Shown: piece after piece, positions 10,937 through 20,566 of the stretch
Layout of the letters: every line of letters begins with the position of its first letter
Numbering within the stretch: the first letter of the stretch is position 1
Assembly (NCBI RefSeq): GCF_012273895.1
Contig: NC_052124.1
Span: 1,984,001-2,048,000 of the forward strand
Source: Zerene cesonia
Taxonomy: Eukaryota > Arthropoda > Insecta > Lepidoptera > Pieridae
Direction: 5' to 3'
DNA: 64,000 nucleotides
The notes under the pieces: model-generated
Seen by the model: the letters and a program-made list of their open reading frames with translations, nothing else
What the model was told of the DNA's origin: nothing
Database searches by the model: none
Made by a program: the position numbers and the translations under genes

Positions 10937-10971
10937 CAACAAGAGGATTACTAGTAGTAATCCTCTTGTTG
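10937..10971. repeat. Perfect inverted repeat, 16-bp arms
   Basis: CAACAAGAGGATTACT at 10937-10952 is exactly inverted at 10956-10971 around the 3-base spacer AGT. Confidence 0.95.
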
Positions 10972-11324
10972 GATTCTACTTCACTTCTATTAAATTTAAA
11001 TAATATTTAATTTTGTAATTGTATTGTATCTTATTATTACATTGTAACACGAAAATGTTATATTTATAGACATGAAGATAAACTGCGTAGAAAACCAACG
11101 CTTATGCCTATATAAAGACATTTTAACATACCTTAACGTGTTCAAATATTTACTTTTATTCTGTGTACTTTTTTCATCAAAATAAATAAACGGTAATATG
11201 AATTGTCCCACTACTCTTATGGTAACAAAACCAGTCCGTTTATAACAATAGATATTAGAATTGGCCGAGCAATAATAGCATGTCAAATGAATGGTCTACC
11301 CACTCTTAATTACTATTTATTGCG
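10972..11324. other. AT-rich, nothing recognised
   Basis: Overlapping short frames on both strands are chance. No repeat assigned. Confidence 0.5.
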
Positions 11325-11355
11325 ACCTATCGCATACAACTTGTATGCGATAGGT
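11325..11355. repeat. Palindrome A of a double fold-back
   Basis: ACCTATCGCATACAA and its exact complement in reverse order surround one base, C, at 11340. The arm ends in TACAA, which is also the inner end of the arm of the next palindrome. Confidence 0.95.
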
Positions 11356-11415
11356 GGGCGACGCCGGGATGCCGAGACTTGTATGATACAAGTCTCGGCA
11401 TCCCGGCGTCGCCCA
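11355..11415. repeat. Palindrome B of a double fold-back
   Basis: A 29-bp arm at 11355-11383 is exactly inverted at 11387-11415 around TGA. The arm is GC-rich (GGGCGACGCCGGGATGCC), unlike the AT-rich flanks. It directly abuts palindrome A. Confidence 0.95.
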
Positions 11416-11481
11416 CGTTAGCGAAGCGTTAATTGGAAAATAAAGTCGACGCTACATTTGCCATTGTAAGGACATAGGAAT

Positions 11482-11746
11482 CGTATGAGGGTTCAGGCCA
11501 TAATCCACCACGCTAACCAAGTGCGTGTTGGCAGATGTCACATGTCGTCGAACTTTTGATTTTTGGACATGCCGGTTTCCTCACGATGTTTTCGCAGTGA
11601 TGTTTTCACGTTTGAGCAGTGGCGATGTTATCCACATGTGCAGATAAATTGAAAAATCAGTTTATTTCTGGCCTGCTCGCCTGGTCTCGAACCCCGATTT
11701 GCCGATTTTAAATCCGAGGTCCTCACCACTGAACCACAACTGCCCC
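11482..11746 (-). repeat. SINE1, nearly full length
   Basis: On the minus strand: tRNA-like head with A box TGGTTCAGTGG, a B box near GGTTCGAGACC, the AACATCGTGAGGAAACC block, then GCCAACACGCACTTGG. The GATGAT tail is missing. The plus-strand frame 11699-11908 overlaps it and is not a gene. Confidence 0.88.
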
Positions 11747-12050
11747 TCTCAATTCCAGACGAGTCCAAGTTTATTTATTTGTAGAGATAATCGAATAAAC
11801 TTAAATGGCAATCAAAATTTATGTGTTCATACCAGATGTGTATACCATTTTAATTGTAACCTCATACTCTGCTATCTCAGACCTCAGATCCCTGATAGAC
11901 ATAAGTGAGACCTCAAATGTGTTTTAAGGAACACCTCTTTATTGACCTAAATAGACCTCAAGAAGAACACTGGTAATCTAGTTATAGGCTTGCATAAGAC
12001 TGAAAAATAAATTCGTTTAATATTTTAAGTATGTCCAGTATTAATACTAC
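11747..12050. other. AT-rich, nothing recognised
   Basis: The word AGACCTCA recurs near 11878, 11908 and 11950; no family assigned. Confidence 0.45.
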
Positions 12051-12088
12051 TTTATTATATAGGATACTTAAGTATCCTATATAATAAA
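12051..12088. repeat. Perfect 38-bp palindrome
   Basis: TTTATTATATAGGATACTT is followed directly by its exact reverse complement, with no spacer. Confidence 0.95.
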
Positions 12089-12119
12089 ATTAAAATGCAC
12101 CCTTTAATAATAGAATCAA

Positions 12120-12290
12120 CGAAATTATCTCACTTGATATTCAGAGTATGTGTAAGGAAATTATTAAATCCTGATCAGGATAGTTAGAAGAACTCATAAC
12201 ATTATTGTATTGTCACCGATCCTTGATAAATGTAGATACCTACATAGTTTGAACATCTGTTTAAAGAGGGTCAAAATAGTGGATGTAGTG
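12120..12290 (-). repeat. Family M fragment
   Basis: Inverted M blocks: AATTATTAAATCCTGATC, CATAACATTATTGTATTG and CACCGATCCTTGATAA, matching the plus copy at 45228-45460. Confidence 0.6.
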
Positions 12291-12486
12291 AATGATTGCA
12301 TTTAAAAAAGCAAACATACAGGTAAAGCTAATAAAGGCATGTTTAAATATAAACATAGGTATAGGCGAAGCTAATAAGAGTGATAAATGTGTCTTATTTT
12401 ATTCATATAATTTTACAATTTTTCTTTCAGCCCAGATATAAAGTCAATGGAGTTATTTAAAAAATATAACTGCAATTTGTCAAACA

Positions 12487-12690
12487 CTAGCTGCGTACCG
12501 CTGTTAAATCCGCGTATGTCTGTATCCCGTAGGAATATCGGGATAAAAAGTTGCCTATGTGTTATTCCAGTTGTCCAGCTGTCTACGTACCAAATTTCAT
12601 TGCAATCGGTTTAGCAGTTTTTGCGTGAAAGAGCAACAAACACACACACATCCTTACAAACTTTCGCATTCATAATATTAGTAGGATTTA
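12487..12690 (-). repeat. HeA copy
   Basis: Starts CTAGCTGCG and ends ATAATATTAGTAGGA. The 3' hairpin has decayed (TACCGCTGTTAAATCCGCG instead of CCCCGCGG...CCGCG). Confidence 0.9.
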
Positions 12691-12717
12691 TCAATTGCAT
12701 TGTAAATCACTACTTAA

Positions 12718-12826
12718 TACAAATGCGAAAGTAGCTCGGTTTAGTAGTTGCCTGGAAAAGTAACAAACATCCATAAATACATACATCCATCCATACTTAC
12801 AAACTTTCGCGTTTATAATATTATTA
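12718..12826 (-). repeat. HeA2 fragment
   Basis: TACAAACTTTCGCGTTTATAA and AAGTAACAAACATCC are inverted 5' HeA2 sequence. The 3' half is missing. It lies about 30 bases from the preceding HeA. Confidence 0.6.
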
Positions 12827-13084
12827 ATATTTCGACCCCCCAACGACATGATAATATCCGACCCTAATAATTAAAATATTCCGAATTAAGTAACTTGGTA
12901 TCGTGCAAAAATGGATTAATTTAAAGCGCTGAAAGGCTATAAATCAATAAGTTTTCAAATTTTAAATTAAAATGTAGGTGCTATCTTTGGTCTCTGATAA
13001 TTCCGGGACAATGGTTCTTAGAAAATATTGGTTCAACAGATACGGTGATAAATAAAAAGTTCAAATTTACGGGCGAAGAACTTT

Positions 13085-13215
13085 TGACAGATTTAGGTGG
13101 TGACAAAAAGTTTGCATTGGTATCCGCTTTGTGGGGTTCCGTATCCAAACTTTAAAAGAGAACCCTATTTAGAAATTAAGGACCTTTTAACGGATTTTAA
13201 ACGCGATTTCACTAT
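13085..13215. repeat. Joined J and I fragments
   Basis: GGGTTCCGTATCCAAAC (J-like) passes into TTTAACGGATTTTAAACGCG (family I, as at 940). Confidence 0.55.
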
Positions 13216-13225
13216 GTTATTAATA

Positions 13226-13302
13226 TAATAATAATAATAATAATAAATTCTTTATTGTACACCAAAATAAAAGTAACAGAGAAAAACAGCATAAAGAAAT
13301 AT
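13226..13302 (-). repeat. LINE 3' end running into a gap
   Basis: An ATA-repeat tract, then ATTCTTTATTGTACACC, which on the minus strand is GGTGTACAATAAAGAAT plus an ATT-repeat tail. The rest of the LINE lies in the gap. Confidence 0.7.
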
Positions 13303-14302
13303 NNNNNNNNNNNNNNNNNNNNNNNNNNNNNNNNNNNNNNNNNNNNNNNNNNNNNNNNNNNNNNNNNNNNNNNNNNNNNNNNNNNNNNNNNNNNNNNNNN
13401 NNNNNNNNNNNNNNNNNNNNNNNNNNNNNNNNNNNNNNNNNNNNNNNNNNNNNNNNNNNNNNNNNNNNNNNNNNNNNNNNNNNNNNNNNNNNNNNNNNNN
13501 NNNNNNNNNNNNNNNNNNNNNNNNNNNNNNNNNNNNNNNNNNNNNNNNNNNNNNNNNNNNNNNNNNNNNNNNNNNNNNNNNNNNNNNNNNNNNNNNNNNN
13601 NNNNNNNNNNNNNNNNNNNNNNNNNNNNNNNNNNNNNNNNNNNNNNNNNNNNNNNNNNNNNNNNNNNNNNNNNNNNNNNNNNNNNNNNNNNNNNNNNNNN
13701 NNNNNNNNNNNNNNNNNNNNNNNNNNNNNNNNNNNNNNNNNNNNNNNNNNNNNNNNNNNNNNNNNNNNNNNNNNNNNNNNNNNNNNNNNNNNNNNNNNNN
13801 NNNNNNNNNNNNNNNNNNNNNNNNNNNNNNNNNNNNNNNNNNNNNNNNNNNNNNNNNNNNNNNNNNNNNNNNNNNNNNNNNNNNNNNNNNNNNNNNNNNN
13901 NNNNNNNNNNNNNNNNNNNNNNNNNNNNNNNNNNNNNNNNNNNNNNNNNNNNNNNNNNNNNNNNNNNNNNNNNNNNNNNNNNNNNNNNNNNNNNNNNNNN
14001 NNNNNNNNNNNNNNNNNNNNNNNNNNNNNNNNNNNNNNNNNNNNNNNNNNNNNNNNNNNNNNNNNNNNNNNNNNNNNNNNNNNNNNNNNNNNNNNNNNNN
14101 NNNNNNNNNNNNNNNNNNNNNNNNNNNNNNNNNNNNNNNNNNNNNNNNNNNNNNNNNNNNNNNNNNNNNNNNNNNNNNNNNNNNNNNNNNNNNNNNNNNN
14201 NNNNNNNNNNNNNNNNNNNNNNNNNNNNNNNNNNNNNNNNNNNNNNNNNNNNNNNNNNNNNNNNNNNNNNNNNNNNNNNNNNNNNNNNNNNNNNNNNNNN
14301 NN
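13303..14302. other. Assembly gap, exactly 1000 N
   Basis: Fixed-size placeholder. Long frames reported across it are artefacts. Confidence 0.99.
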
Positions 14303-14415
14303 ATTGCCTTGTATCCGGGACGTCGGATATTTACAAAAAAAAAAATTACGCGAAACATTTTTATAAAATACAAGTTTTTTATAAAATACAAGTCATTTTT
14401 ATAATATACTCTATT
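14303..14415. other. Sequence after the gap with a short tandem duplication
   Basis: ATAAAATACAAGTTTTTT is followed at once by a second near copy (ATAAAATACAAGTCATTT) at about 14364-14400. Origin unknown. Confidence 0.5.
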
Positions 14416-14417
14416 TA

Positions 14418-14680
14418 CAAAGACTTTCGCTGTTCGTCTGTCTGTCCGTTCGTCTGTCACAAGGCTATAACTCTAAAATTACGATAGGCAGTTGAAAATT
14501 CAGAGATGATGGTGTATCCGTTGCCGTTATTACGACAAATAATAAAAGATCGAGGTTAAACTACGGTTGGGCAGGTCATAAATTTGATGGGTAATTAATT
14601 TCAATTTTGCACTTGCTCTATAGCTCATTTGTACCCGTATAGTATCGCGAGTCCGGCTCGCACTTAACCGATTTTTTGCA
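14418..14680 (+). repeat. Family J copy
   Basis: TTCGTCTGTCTGTCCGTTCG, CGAGGTTAAACTACGGTTGG, ATAAATTTGATGGGT, then GCGAGTCCGGCTCGCACTTA and a T run. The end forms a GAGTCC/GGCTCG mini-hairpin. Compare 55075-55278. Confidence 0.75.
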
Positions 14681-14886
14681 TTTTAAAGTGATGATAGTAA
14701 CTTACTTTTCGGATGTTTGTTTTCTCTGTTATATTTCAAGAATAATGGGTAGATTATTCTCTATAGGTATATACTTTATAATAACACAAGTTTCAATAAA
14801 GTAGTTTAAATTTAGAAAGTGTCATAACAAGGATTTTATCATAAAATTTTAATATTTTAACTATTCAAGAGAAAACTATCATAAAC

Positions 14887-15147
14887 AGCGCCATCTGTAA
14901 ATTTATAGCCTAACTAAAACAACGTAATCGATTATGTATCAATCGTTCTAATTTAATCTTGTTTGCGCTAACAGATGGCGCTTCTATAAATAAATGCAAC
15001 CTATCGATTTATAGAAGTGGTTTTATAAGTTTTTCCTAGATGGCGCTGAGTCAAGAATAACAAAAAACATATTTGAATGAAGTAGCGATACCTATCGACT
15101 AATAATAAGGATTTCACGCAAACTTTAAAAGAATCGCTAGATGGCTC
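14887..15147. promoter_or_regulatory. Cluster of AGATGGCGC motifs
   Basis: The motif occurs at 14888-14896 (minus), 14973-14981 (plus) and 15038-15046 (plus), with a one-base variant AGATGGCTC at 15139-15147. The 15038 copy lies in CCTAGATGGCGCTG, which resembles the Drosophila CTCF binding consensus. Single copies also lie at 22051 and 35448. The first two are inverted to each other, so a MITE with these ends is an alternative. Confidence 0.35.
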
Positions 15148-15199
15148 TATTATACATATTTTCTTAGTCTATTATCCAACTAATATAAAACAAGAACAT

Positions 15200-15393
15200 T
15201 TATTGTAAGAACATTTTGTAAGAATGTAGGGATATTTGTTACTCTTTCACGCAAAAACCACTGTTAGGATCTCAAATTTTAAGAAATCTAATTTAAAATT
15301 TGGCACAGGTACAGATTATAGTCTGGATTAACATACAGGCTTACGTTTTAGCGGGATACCACACGAGTGAAGCCGTAGGTTCCAGCTAGTAGC
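15200..15393 (+). repeat. HeA2 copy
   Basis: GTTACTCTTTCACGCAAAAA, GATTATAGTCTGGATTAAC, CACACGAGTGAAGCCG, then TAGGTTCCAG-CTAGT. Confidence 0.8.
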
Positions 15394-15818
15394 ATTATAC
15401 TATATGTTGGAGACTACAACATATCTGAGAGATGCCTTTTCATGGACATTCTTTCAATTACTAGAAATTGGAAAAATCTTTTAGTCTTAATTTCTATGTA
15501 AATTTTGTTATTTTTTTCCAACAACCATATCCAAAAATAAGAGTCAACAAATATATTACAGTTTTGTCACGTGAAACTGTGAAAATAAAGACCTGATTAA
15601 TTTTTATTGATCTGTCTATATATCTAGCAAAAACATATAGTCAGCAGTAACCATAATAAATTAATAGCTTTCTTGCCAACACCACACTTGAGTTGACAAT
15701 AACATGTGCCGCGTGATATCGCTTGATACCTTATCTAAGTACCTACTTGATAATTTTGCTATTAATAAAATTAACCGTGATATGTTTTTTCTTGTTAACT
15801 GTCTAGGACTCTATGCAA
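15394..15818. other. AT-rich, nothing recognised
   Basis: No repeat, RNA gene or frame supported. Confidence 0.5.
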
Positions 15819-15819
15819 T

Positions 15820-16035
15820 CCTATCGTACTAATATTATAAATGCGAAAGTTTGCGAAGATTGATGTATTTGTATGTGTATGTATGTTACTCTTTCACGCA
15901 AAAGCTACTGAACCGATTGCAATAAAATTTGGTACGTAGATAGCTGGACAACTGGAATAACACATAGGCAACTTTTTTACATGATATTCCTACGGGAATC
16001 AAAATTATGCGGGTGGAACCGCGGGGCGCAGCTAG
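15820..16035 (+). repeat. HeA copy, complete
   Basis: Starts CCTATCGTACTAATATTATA and ends GCGGGTGGAACCGCGGGGC-GCAG-CTAG. The 3' hairpin is intact. Confidence 0.93.
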
Positions 16036-17503
16036 TTTTATAATAAAGAAATGTTTTTATTTTATGGGTATCGTATGAACATTCTAATACTTTAAAATAA
16101 CTTTTACATTGCAATCGGATATTTCAATTCAAATTTATTCATTCAAACTATTTTGAAAACTTCGGAGCTTATGGAAAATTGATTTAATGGATTGTATTCA
16201 AAATAAAGCTTTATTCAAAGACTCATACAAAATAACCATTTTTTTAAAATAGCAATAATAAATAGCTCAGTAGATCCAAGTTCCAAGGTTCGATCAAACA
16301 TACAAACTAGGTCATTGAATGGTATTCCCAAATTCAATTGCGCTTAGCAATTGACTTAAATGTATTTAGGTTTATTATTATGGCTCAGGGGTAGTAAATA
16401 TATCCAAAAAAAATTGGGGTCCAGAATGTAAAAAAAAATATCTTATCTATATAAACCTGACGTCTACTCGCATGTTAGTATCGGTGTCTACAATCATTTT
16501 TTTCCCAAATTTCATCCGAATCTTTGCAGTGGTTTTGCCGTGAAATCACATCGGACAGACTAACGCATTTATTATGTCCGTATAGATTTAATACAAATTT
16601 TCTTCACCTGCCAGATGTCTAGTTTCCATACCTAGGCAATACATAAAGCTTTTAACACATTACATCGGAAGGATAAAGTGAACTGTTAACAATTATCGTG
16701 AGTTCTATTATCTTTATAGACTAGTCTATAATCTTAGTTATTATAAGATCTAGATATCATTTCTATTATAGCCTGACTAGTCGTCGAACTAGATACATGA
16801 TTAATAAAACCAATATTTAGACATACATTTTCTAACGCTAAAATATAATTAATAAGTAGTATTTATTCTGTCGTCTGTTTATTAGGTGGAAACAAGTGTA
16901 TCTATTTGGATGATTTCGATGGATAGGTAGACGCACTATTATTAAAGAATATGGACAACAAAATATAAATTGATTGAAGAAGGGGATGAAAATATATATG
17001 AGGAATGGTAAGCTGTATGAAGGATCTAGCTATCAAGATGTACTAAGCGTTTATATCGTAAGTCCATTATAACGACTTATATTTAATATATACAACTTAT
17101 CTAATCATTGTTAACTACAATTCACAATATCTTATCTTGAAGCAACATTACTTGAAAGACGAAATTATAAAAATAAATGTAAGATTATATATAAAAGCAA
17201 ATTAAATAAAAAAGACCCACCCGCGTGGTGTGGGGCCATTGGCTTTTAAATTTGGCCTAGTGTGTTCTACTAGTCTTTTCAACTGTTACCCATATACCCT
17301 TAGGGGGGGTTGTGAAAAATTACGACGCCATTTTGTGTCTTTCTCGTTGTGACATCTTTGACTAATTCACACCTTGGAAATAAAAAAAAAACAATCCACA
17401 TCGACTCACAAACAGGTCTAACTTATATTAGAAAATTATTCCTAATGTCATGTCTGTTAAATCTCTCACTAATCTTTTAATGAAATGTGACACCTACCAA
17501 CCT
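16036..17503. other. AT-rich, little recognised
   Basis: 16441-16580 resembles a decayed Helitron-like interior (CAAATTTCATCCGAATC, GTGAAATCACATCGGACAG). 17210-17340 is a GC-richer patch (CACCCGCGTGGTGTGGGGCC) of unknown nature. No coding signal. Confidence 0.4.
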
Positions 17504-17566
17504 ACACTGGGCCAGATGGATGGCCCTTATAGGCGGCATATGTCCCAGAAGTGTGGAACAAAACAG
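17504..17566 (+). repeat. SINE1 3' fragment, decayed
   Basis: Matches the SINE1 tail in order but weakly: CACTGGGCCAG, CCCTTATAGGCGGC, ATGTCCCAGAAGTGTGGAAC. Confidence 0.5.
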
Positions 17567-17901
17567 GAGATAGGGGTAAGAAGAAATAAAATTCTATATT
17601 AATCGTATTGTAAGTATATTTCGAGAAAATATCTTGTCGGTTTCTTATAGAGTGAATATACAGATCTAAATATATTTTTATTTGTTCTTATAAATTGCTC
17701 ACATACTTGGTGAAATATAAAAAGTTTACAATTTTTACGTTTTTTTGTATTTTAGTATATCGCATAACTATTTACAGTACAATATTTTAAAATATTTACA
17801 GATTAAATATTAACTTTAAGTAAAGTATTTACAATTTGATTCGGTCTACCATTTCATATATTTTACATTAACAGAAAATCGCTAAAGGTTTAAGAAGTTC
17901 A
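17567..17901. other. AT-rich, nothing recognised
   Basis: No features supported. Confidence 0.5.
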
Positions 17902-18085
17902 TCTTATATATAAAATTCTCGTGTCACAGTTTTCGTTGCCATACTCCTCCGAACCGGCTTGACCGATTCCTCTGAAATTTGGTAAGCATATTGGGTAGGT
18001 CTGAGAATCGGCCAACATCTATTTTTTATCCCGATATTCCTACGGGATACGGACTTACGCGGGTGAAACCGCGGGGCGCAGCTAG
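17902..18085 (+). repeat. Chimeric HeE/HeA copy, first of a tandem
   Basis: The 5' part is HeE (TCTTATATATAAAATTCTCG to AATCGGCCAACATCT). From ATCCCGATATTCCTACGGG onward it is HeA, ending in the HeA hairpin and GCAG-CTAG at 18082-18085. The base before it is A. The next element starts with no base between. Confidence 0.93.
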
Positions 18086-18263
18086 TCTTATATATAAAAT
18101 TCCCGTGTCACAATGTTAGTTACCAAACTCTTCCGAAACGGCTGGATTAATTCTTATGAAATTTTATGTGCATATTGGGTAGGTCTGAGAATCGGCCAAC
18201 ATCTGTTTTTCATACCCCTAAATGATAAGAGTAAGGCAGAACAGCGTTTGCCGGGTCAGCTAG
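18086..18263 (+). repeat. HeE copy, second of a tandem
   Basis: Starts TCTTATATATAAAATTCCCG directly after CTAG of the previous copy and ends GCCGGGTCAG-CTAG, followed by T. The 78-codon plus frame 18113-18349 is repeat sequence. Confidence 0.95.
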
Positions 18264-18690
18264 TAATAAATAAAAAATACGTTTTTTACACATGGCGCCT
18301 GCATACAATTTTCACAAATAAACTTATGGATATAGTTTTTCATGAATAAGACAATAGTTATTATTGTTTTTTATTTGCATTTTTAATAAGAATGTTACCC
18401 GTATTTTTTCATATAACGCTACATCTTAAAATCTAATGATTCTCTAGAACTATATAGGATTTTTCCAAAACTATATACCTAAACTTATTACTAATGAAGC
18501 AGTAATTATCTCCTATTGCTAAATGCGTAGTTCAAAATGGTAGTTTAAACACTACTTAAACTCTTGTAAAAACTTCACATGAATAAGACATCTATCTATC
18601 TACAACTACAATAGTTTGATCTAGAGTTTGAAGTTAGTTTTAGTTTGATTCATGACTATACATTGAACCTTCAATTCCACATAAATAAAA
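18264..18690. other. AT-rich, nothing recognised
   Basis: On the minus strand AATAAA lies at 18375-18370, downstream of the exon candidate at 18852-19009. Its use as a polyadenylation signal is only possible, not shown. Confidence 0.4.
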
Positions 18691-18851
18691 CAGTTTGGAA
18701 CTTAAGAAAGGAGTTGAGTTGGAATTTGAGTTTGGGTCTATCTACACCTCCATTCTGCCACAGCAGAACCATAACTCGACCATAACTCATTATTACATAA
18801 TATCATTTGTTGCCAAACGGCGATCTGATTCCTGGTCTTTGCCCCCCCATC

Positions 18852-19009
18852 TCAAGAACATTTCCCCCCACTCTGACTGTTCTGCCGGCTCCACGTGGTG
18901 GTCTGCTGCTTGGTGGTGAAGGGCGCTGCCCCCGTGGGAGACGTGGGGGGCGATGGAGGCATCAAGTTAGTGGCTGGATGATATACTCTGGCTGACATTG
19001 AGGTTTCAT
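18852..19009 (-). CDS. Candidate protein-coding exon, Pro/Ser/Thr/Gln-rich
   Basis: Unidentified, but the most exon-like sequence in the window. On the minus strand a good splice acceptor comes first: TCTAACTAAAACC (branch-site-like CTAAC), then a pyrimidine tract TCTTTTTCCAG ending at 19010. After it only one frame stays open (two bases of a split codon, then 51 codons) to TGA at 18854-18852. The peptide carries MSARVYHPATNLMPP, then SPPTSPTGAAPF, then TTTWSRQNSQSGGKCS, and looks like a disordered linker or C-terminal tail. G+C is far above the flanks. A six-G run lies in SGG near the end; one G fewer would prolong the frame by about 20 codons, so a sequence error there would change the C-terminus. 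No donor is obvious, which suits a terminal exon. Neighbouring exons are not visible; a 1000-N gap lies upstream. Plus-strand frames over the same bases lack such splice signals. It could still be GC-rich repeat DNA. Confidence 0.42.
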
Positions 19010-19013
19010 CTGG

Positions 19014-19368
19014 AAAAAGAGGTTTTAGTTAGACTTGGCGGAATAATAATGGAATGGAATGATAATATGATAATGGAATTAAAAAATAGCATAATAATTA
19101 AAAACATCTGCAGATCCTAATAACTAATAAAAGAGTAAAGACTTAATTATTTTATATTATTTTTGACGAAATAAAATACTTCACCGTTTGAAAAAAAAAA
19201 TAACGTGTTCTGGTGGTACTAAGTTTAAAAATTGATCAAATTAGTATATTTTATTGTTGCATGTATACGACATTGATTGATTAGCCTGTAAAAGACCGTA
19301 ATCATGTTAGCTTGTCTATTTGTTGTCTTACACCTTAATACACCTTTAATATCTATGTTTTAACATTT
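19014..19368. other. AT-rich, would be the upstream intron of the exon candidate
   Basis: No repeat identified before the gap. Confidence 0.4.
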
Positions 19369-20368
19369 NNNNNNNNNNNNNNNNNNNNNNNNNNNNNNNN
19401 NNNNNNNNNNNNNNNNNNNNNNNNNNNNNNNNNNNNNNNNNNNNNNNNNNNNNNNNNNNNNNNNNNNNNNNNNNNNNNNNNNNNNNNNNNNNNNNNNNNN
19501 NNNNNNNNNNNNNNNNNNNNNNNNNNNNNNNNNNNNNNNNNNNNNNNNNNNNNNNNNNNNNNNNNNNNNNNNNNNNNNNNNNNNNNNNNNNNNNNNNNNN
19601 NNNNNNNNNNNNNNNNNNNNNNNNNNNNNNNNNNNNNNNNNNNNNNNNNNNNNNNNNNNNNNNNNNNNNNNNNNNNNNNNNNNNNNNNNNNNNNNNNNNN
19701 NNNNNNNNNNNNNNNNNNNNNNNNNNNNNNNNNNNNNNNNNNNNNNNNNNNNNNNNNNNNNNNNNNNNNNNNNNNNNNNNNNNNNNNNNNNNNNNNNNNN
19801 NNNNNNNNNNNNNNNNNNNNNNNNNNNNNNNNNNNNNNNNNNNNNNNNNNNNNNNNNNNNNNNNNNNNNNNNNNNNNNNNNNNNNNNNNNNNNNNNNNNN
19901 NNNNNNNNNNNNNNNNNNNNNNNNNNNNNNNNNNNNNNNNNNNNNNNNNNNNNNNNNNNNNNNNNNNNNNNNNNNNNNNNNNNNNNNNNNNNNNNNNNNN
20001 NNNNNNNNNNNNNNNNNNNNNNNNNNNNNNNNNNNNNNNNNNNNNNNNNNNNNNNNNNNNNNNNNNNNNNNNNNNNNNNNNNNNNNNNNNNNNNNNNNNN
20101 NNNNNNNNNNNNNNNNNNNNNNNNNNNNNNNNNNNNNNNNNNNNNNNNNNNNNNNNNNNNNNNNNNNNNNNNNNNNNNNNNNNNNNNNNNNNNNNNNNNN
20201 NNNNNNNNNNNNNNNNNNNNNNNNNNNNNNNNNNNNNNNNNNNNNNNNNNNNNNNNNNNNNNNNNNNNNNNNNNNNNNNNNNNNNNNNNNNNNNNNNNNN
20301 NNNNNNNNNNNNNNNNNNNNNNNNNNNNNNNNNNNNNNNNNNNNNNNNNNNNNNNNNNNNNNNNNNNN
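19369..20368. other. Assembly gap, exactly 1000 N
   Basis: Placeholder. The right edge enters an HeB element near its start. Confidence 0.99.
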
Positions 20369-20566
20369 ACATATACATAGTATAAAGCAAAGTTGCTCGC
20401 TGTCTGTGCGTATGTATGCTTTGATCTTTAAAATTACGCAACACATTTTGATGTTTTTTTAATAGATAGAGTGATTTAAGACGAAGGTTTGTATATTTAA
20501 TAACATAAAAAGGGGAGGAAAGGGGTTTTAAAATTTAACGCGTGCGAAGCCGCGGGCAAAAGCTAG
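20369..20566 (+). repeat. HeB copy, 5' end at the gap edge
   Basis: ACATAGTATAAAGCAAAG at the gap edge, through AATAGATAGAGTGATTTAAG, to GCGTGCGAAGCCGCGGGC-AAAAG-CTAG. Confidence 0.9.

Noticed and set aside
13252..14487. Frames of about 350-420 codons spanning the N runs (also at 19.4, 38.2, 47.1 and 53.8 kb)
   Set aside because: They are open only because N codons contain no stops; the real flanking sequence is repeat DNA.
18695..18995. Plus-strand frames of 62 and 74 codons over the GC-rich patch
   Set aside because: They mirror the minus-strand exon candidate, which has an acceptor and branch site; no such signals support the plus strand.
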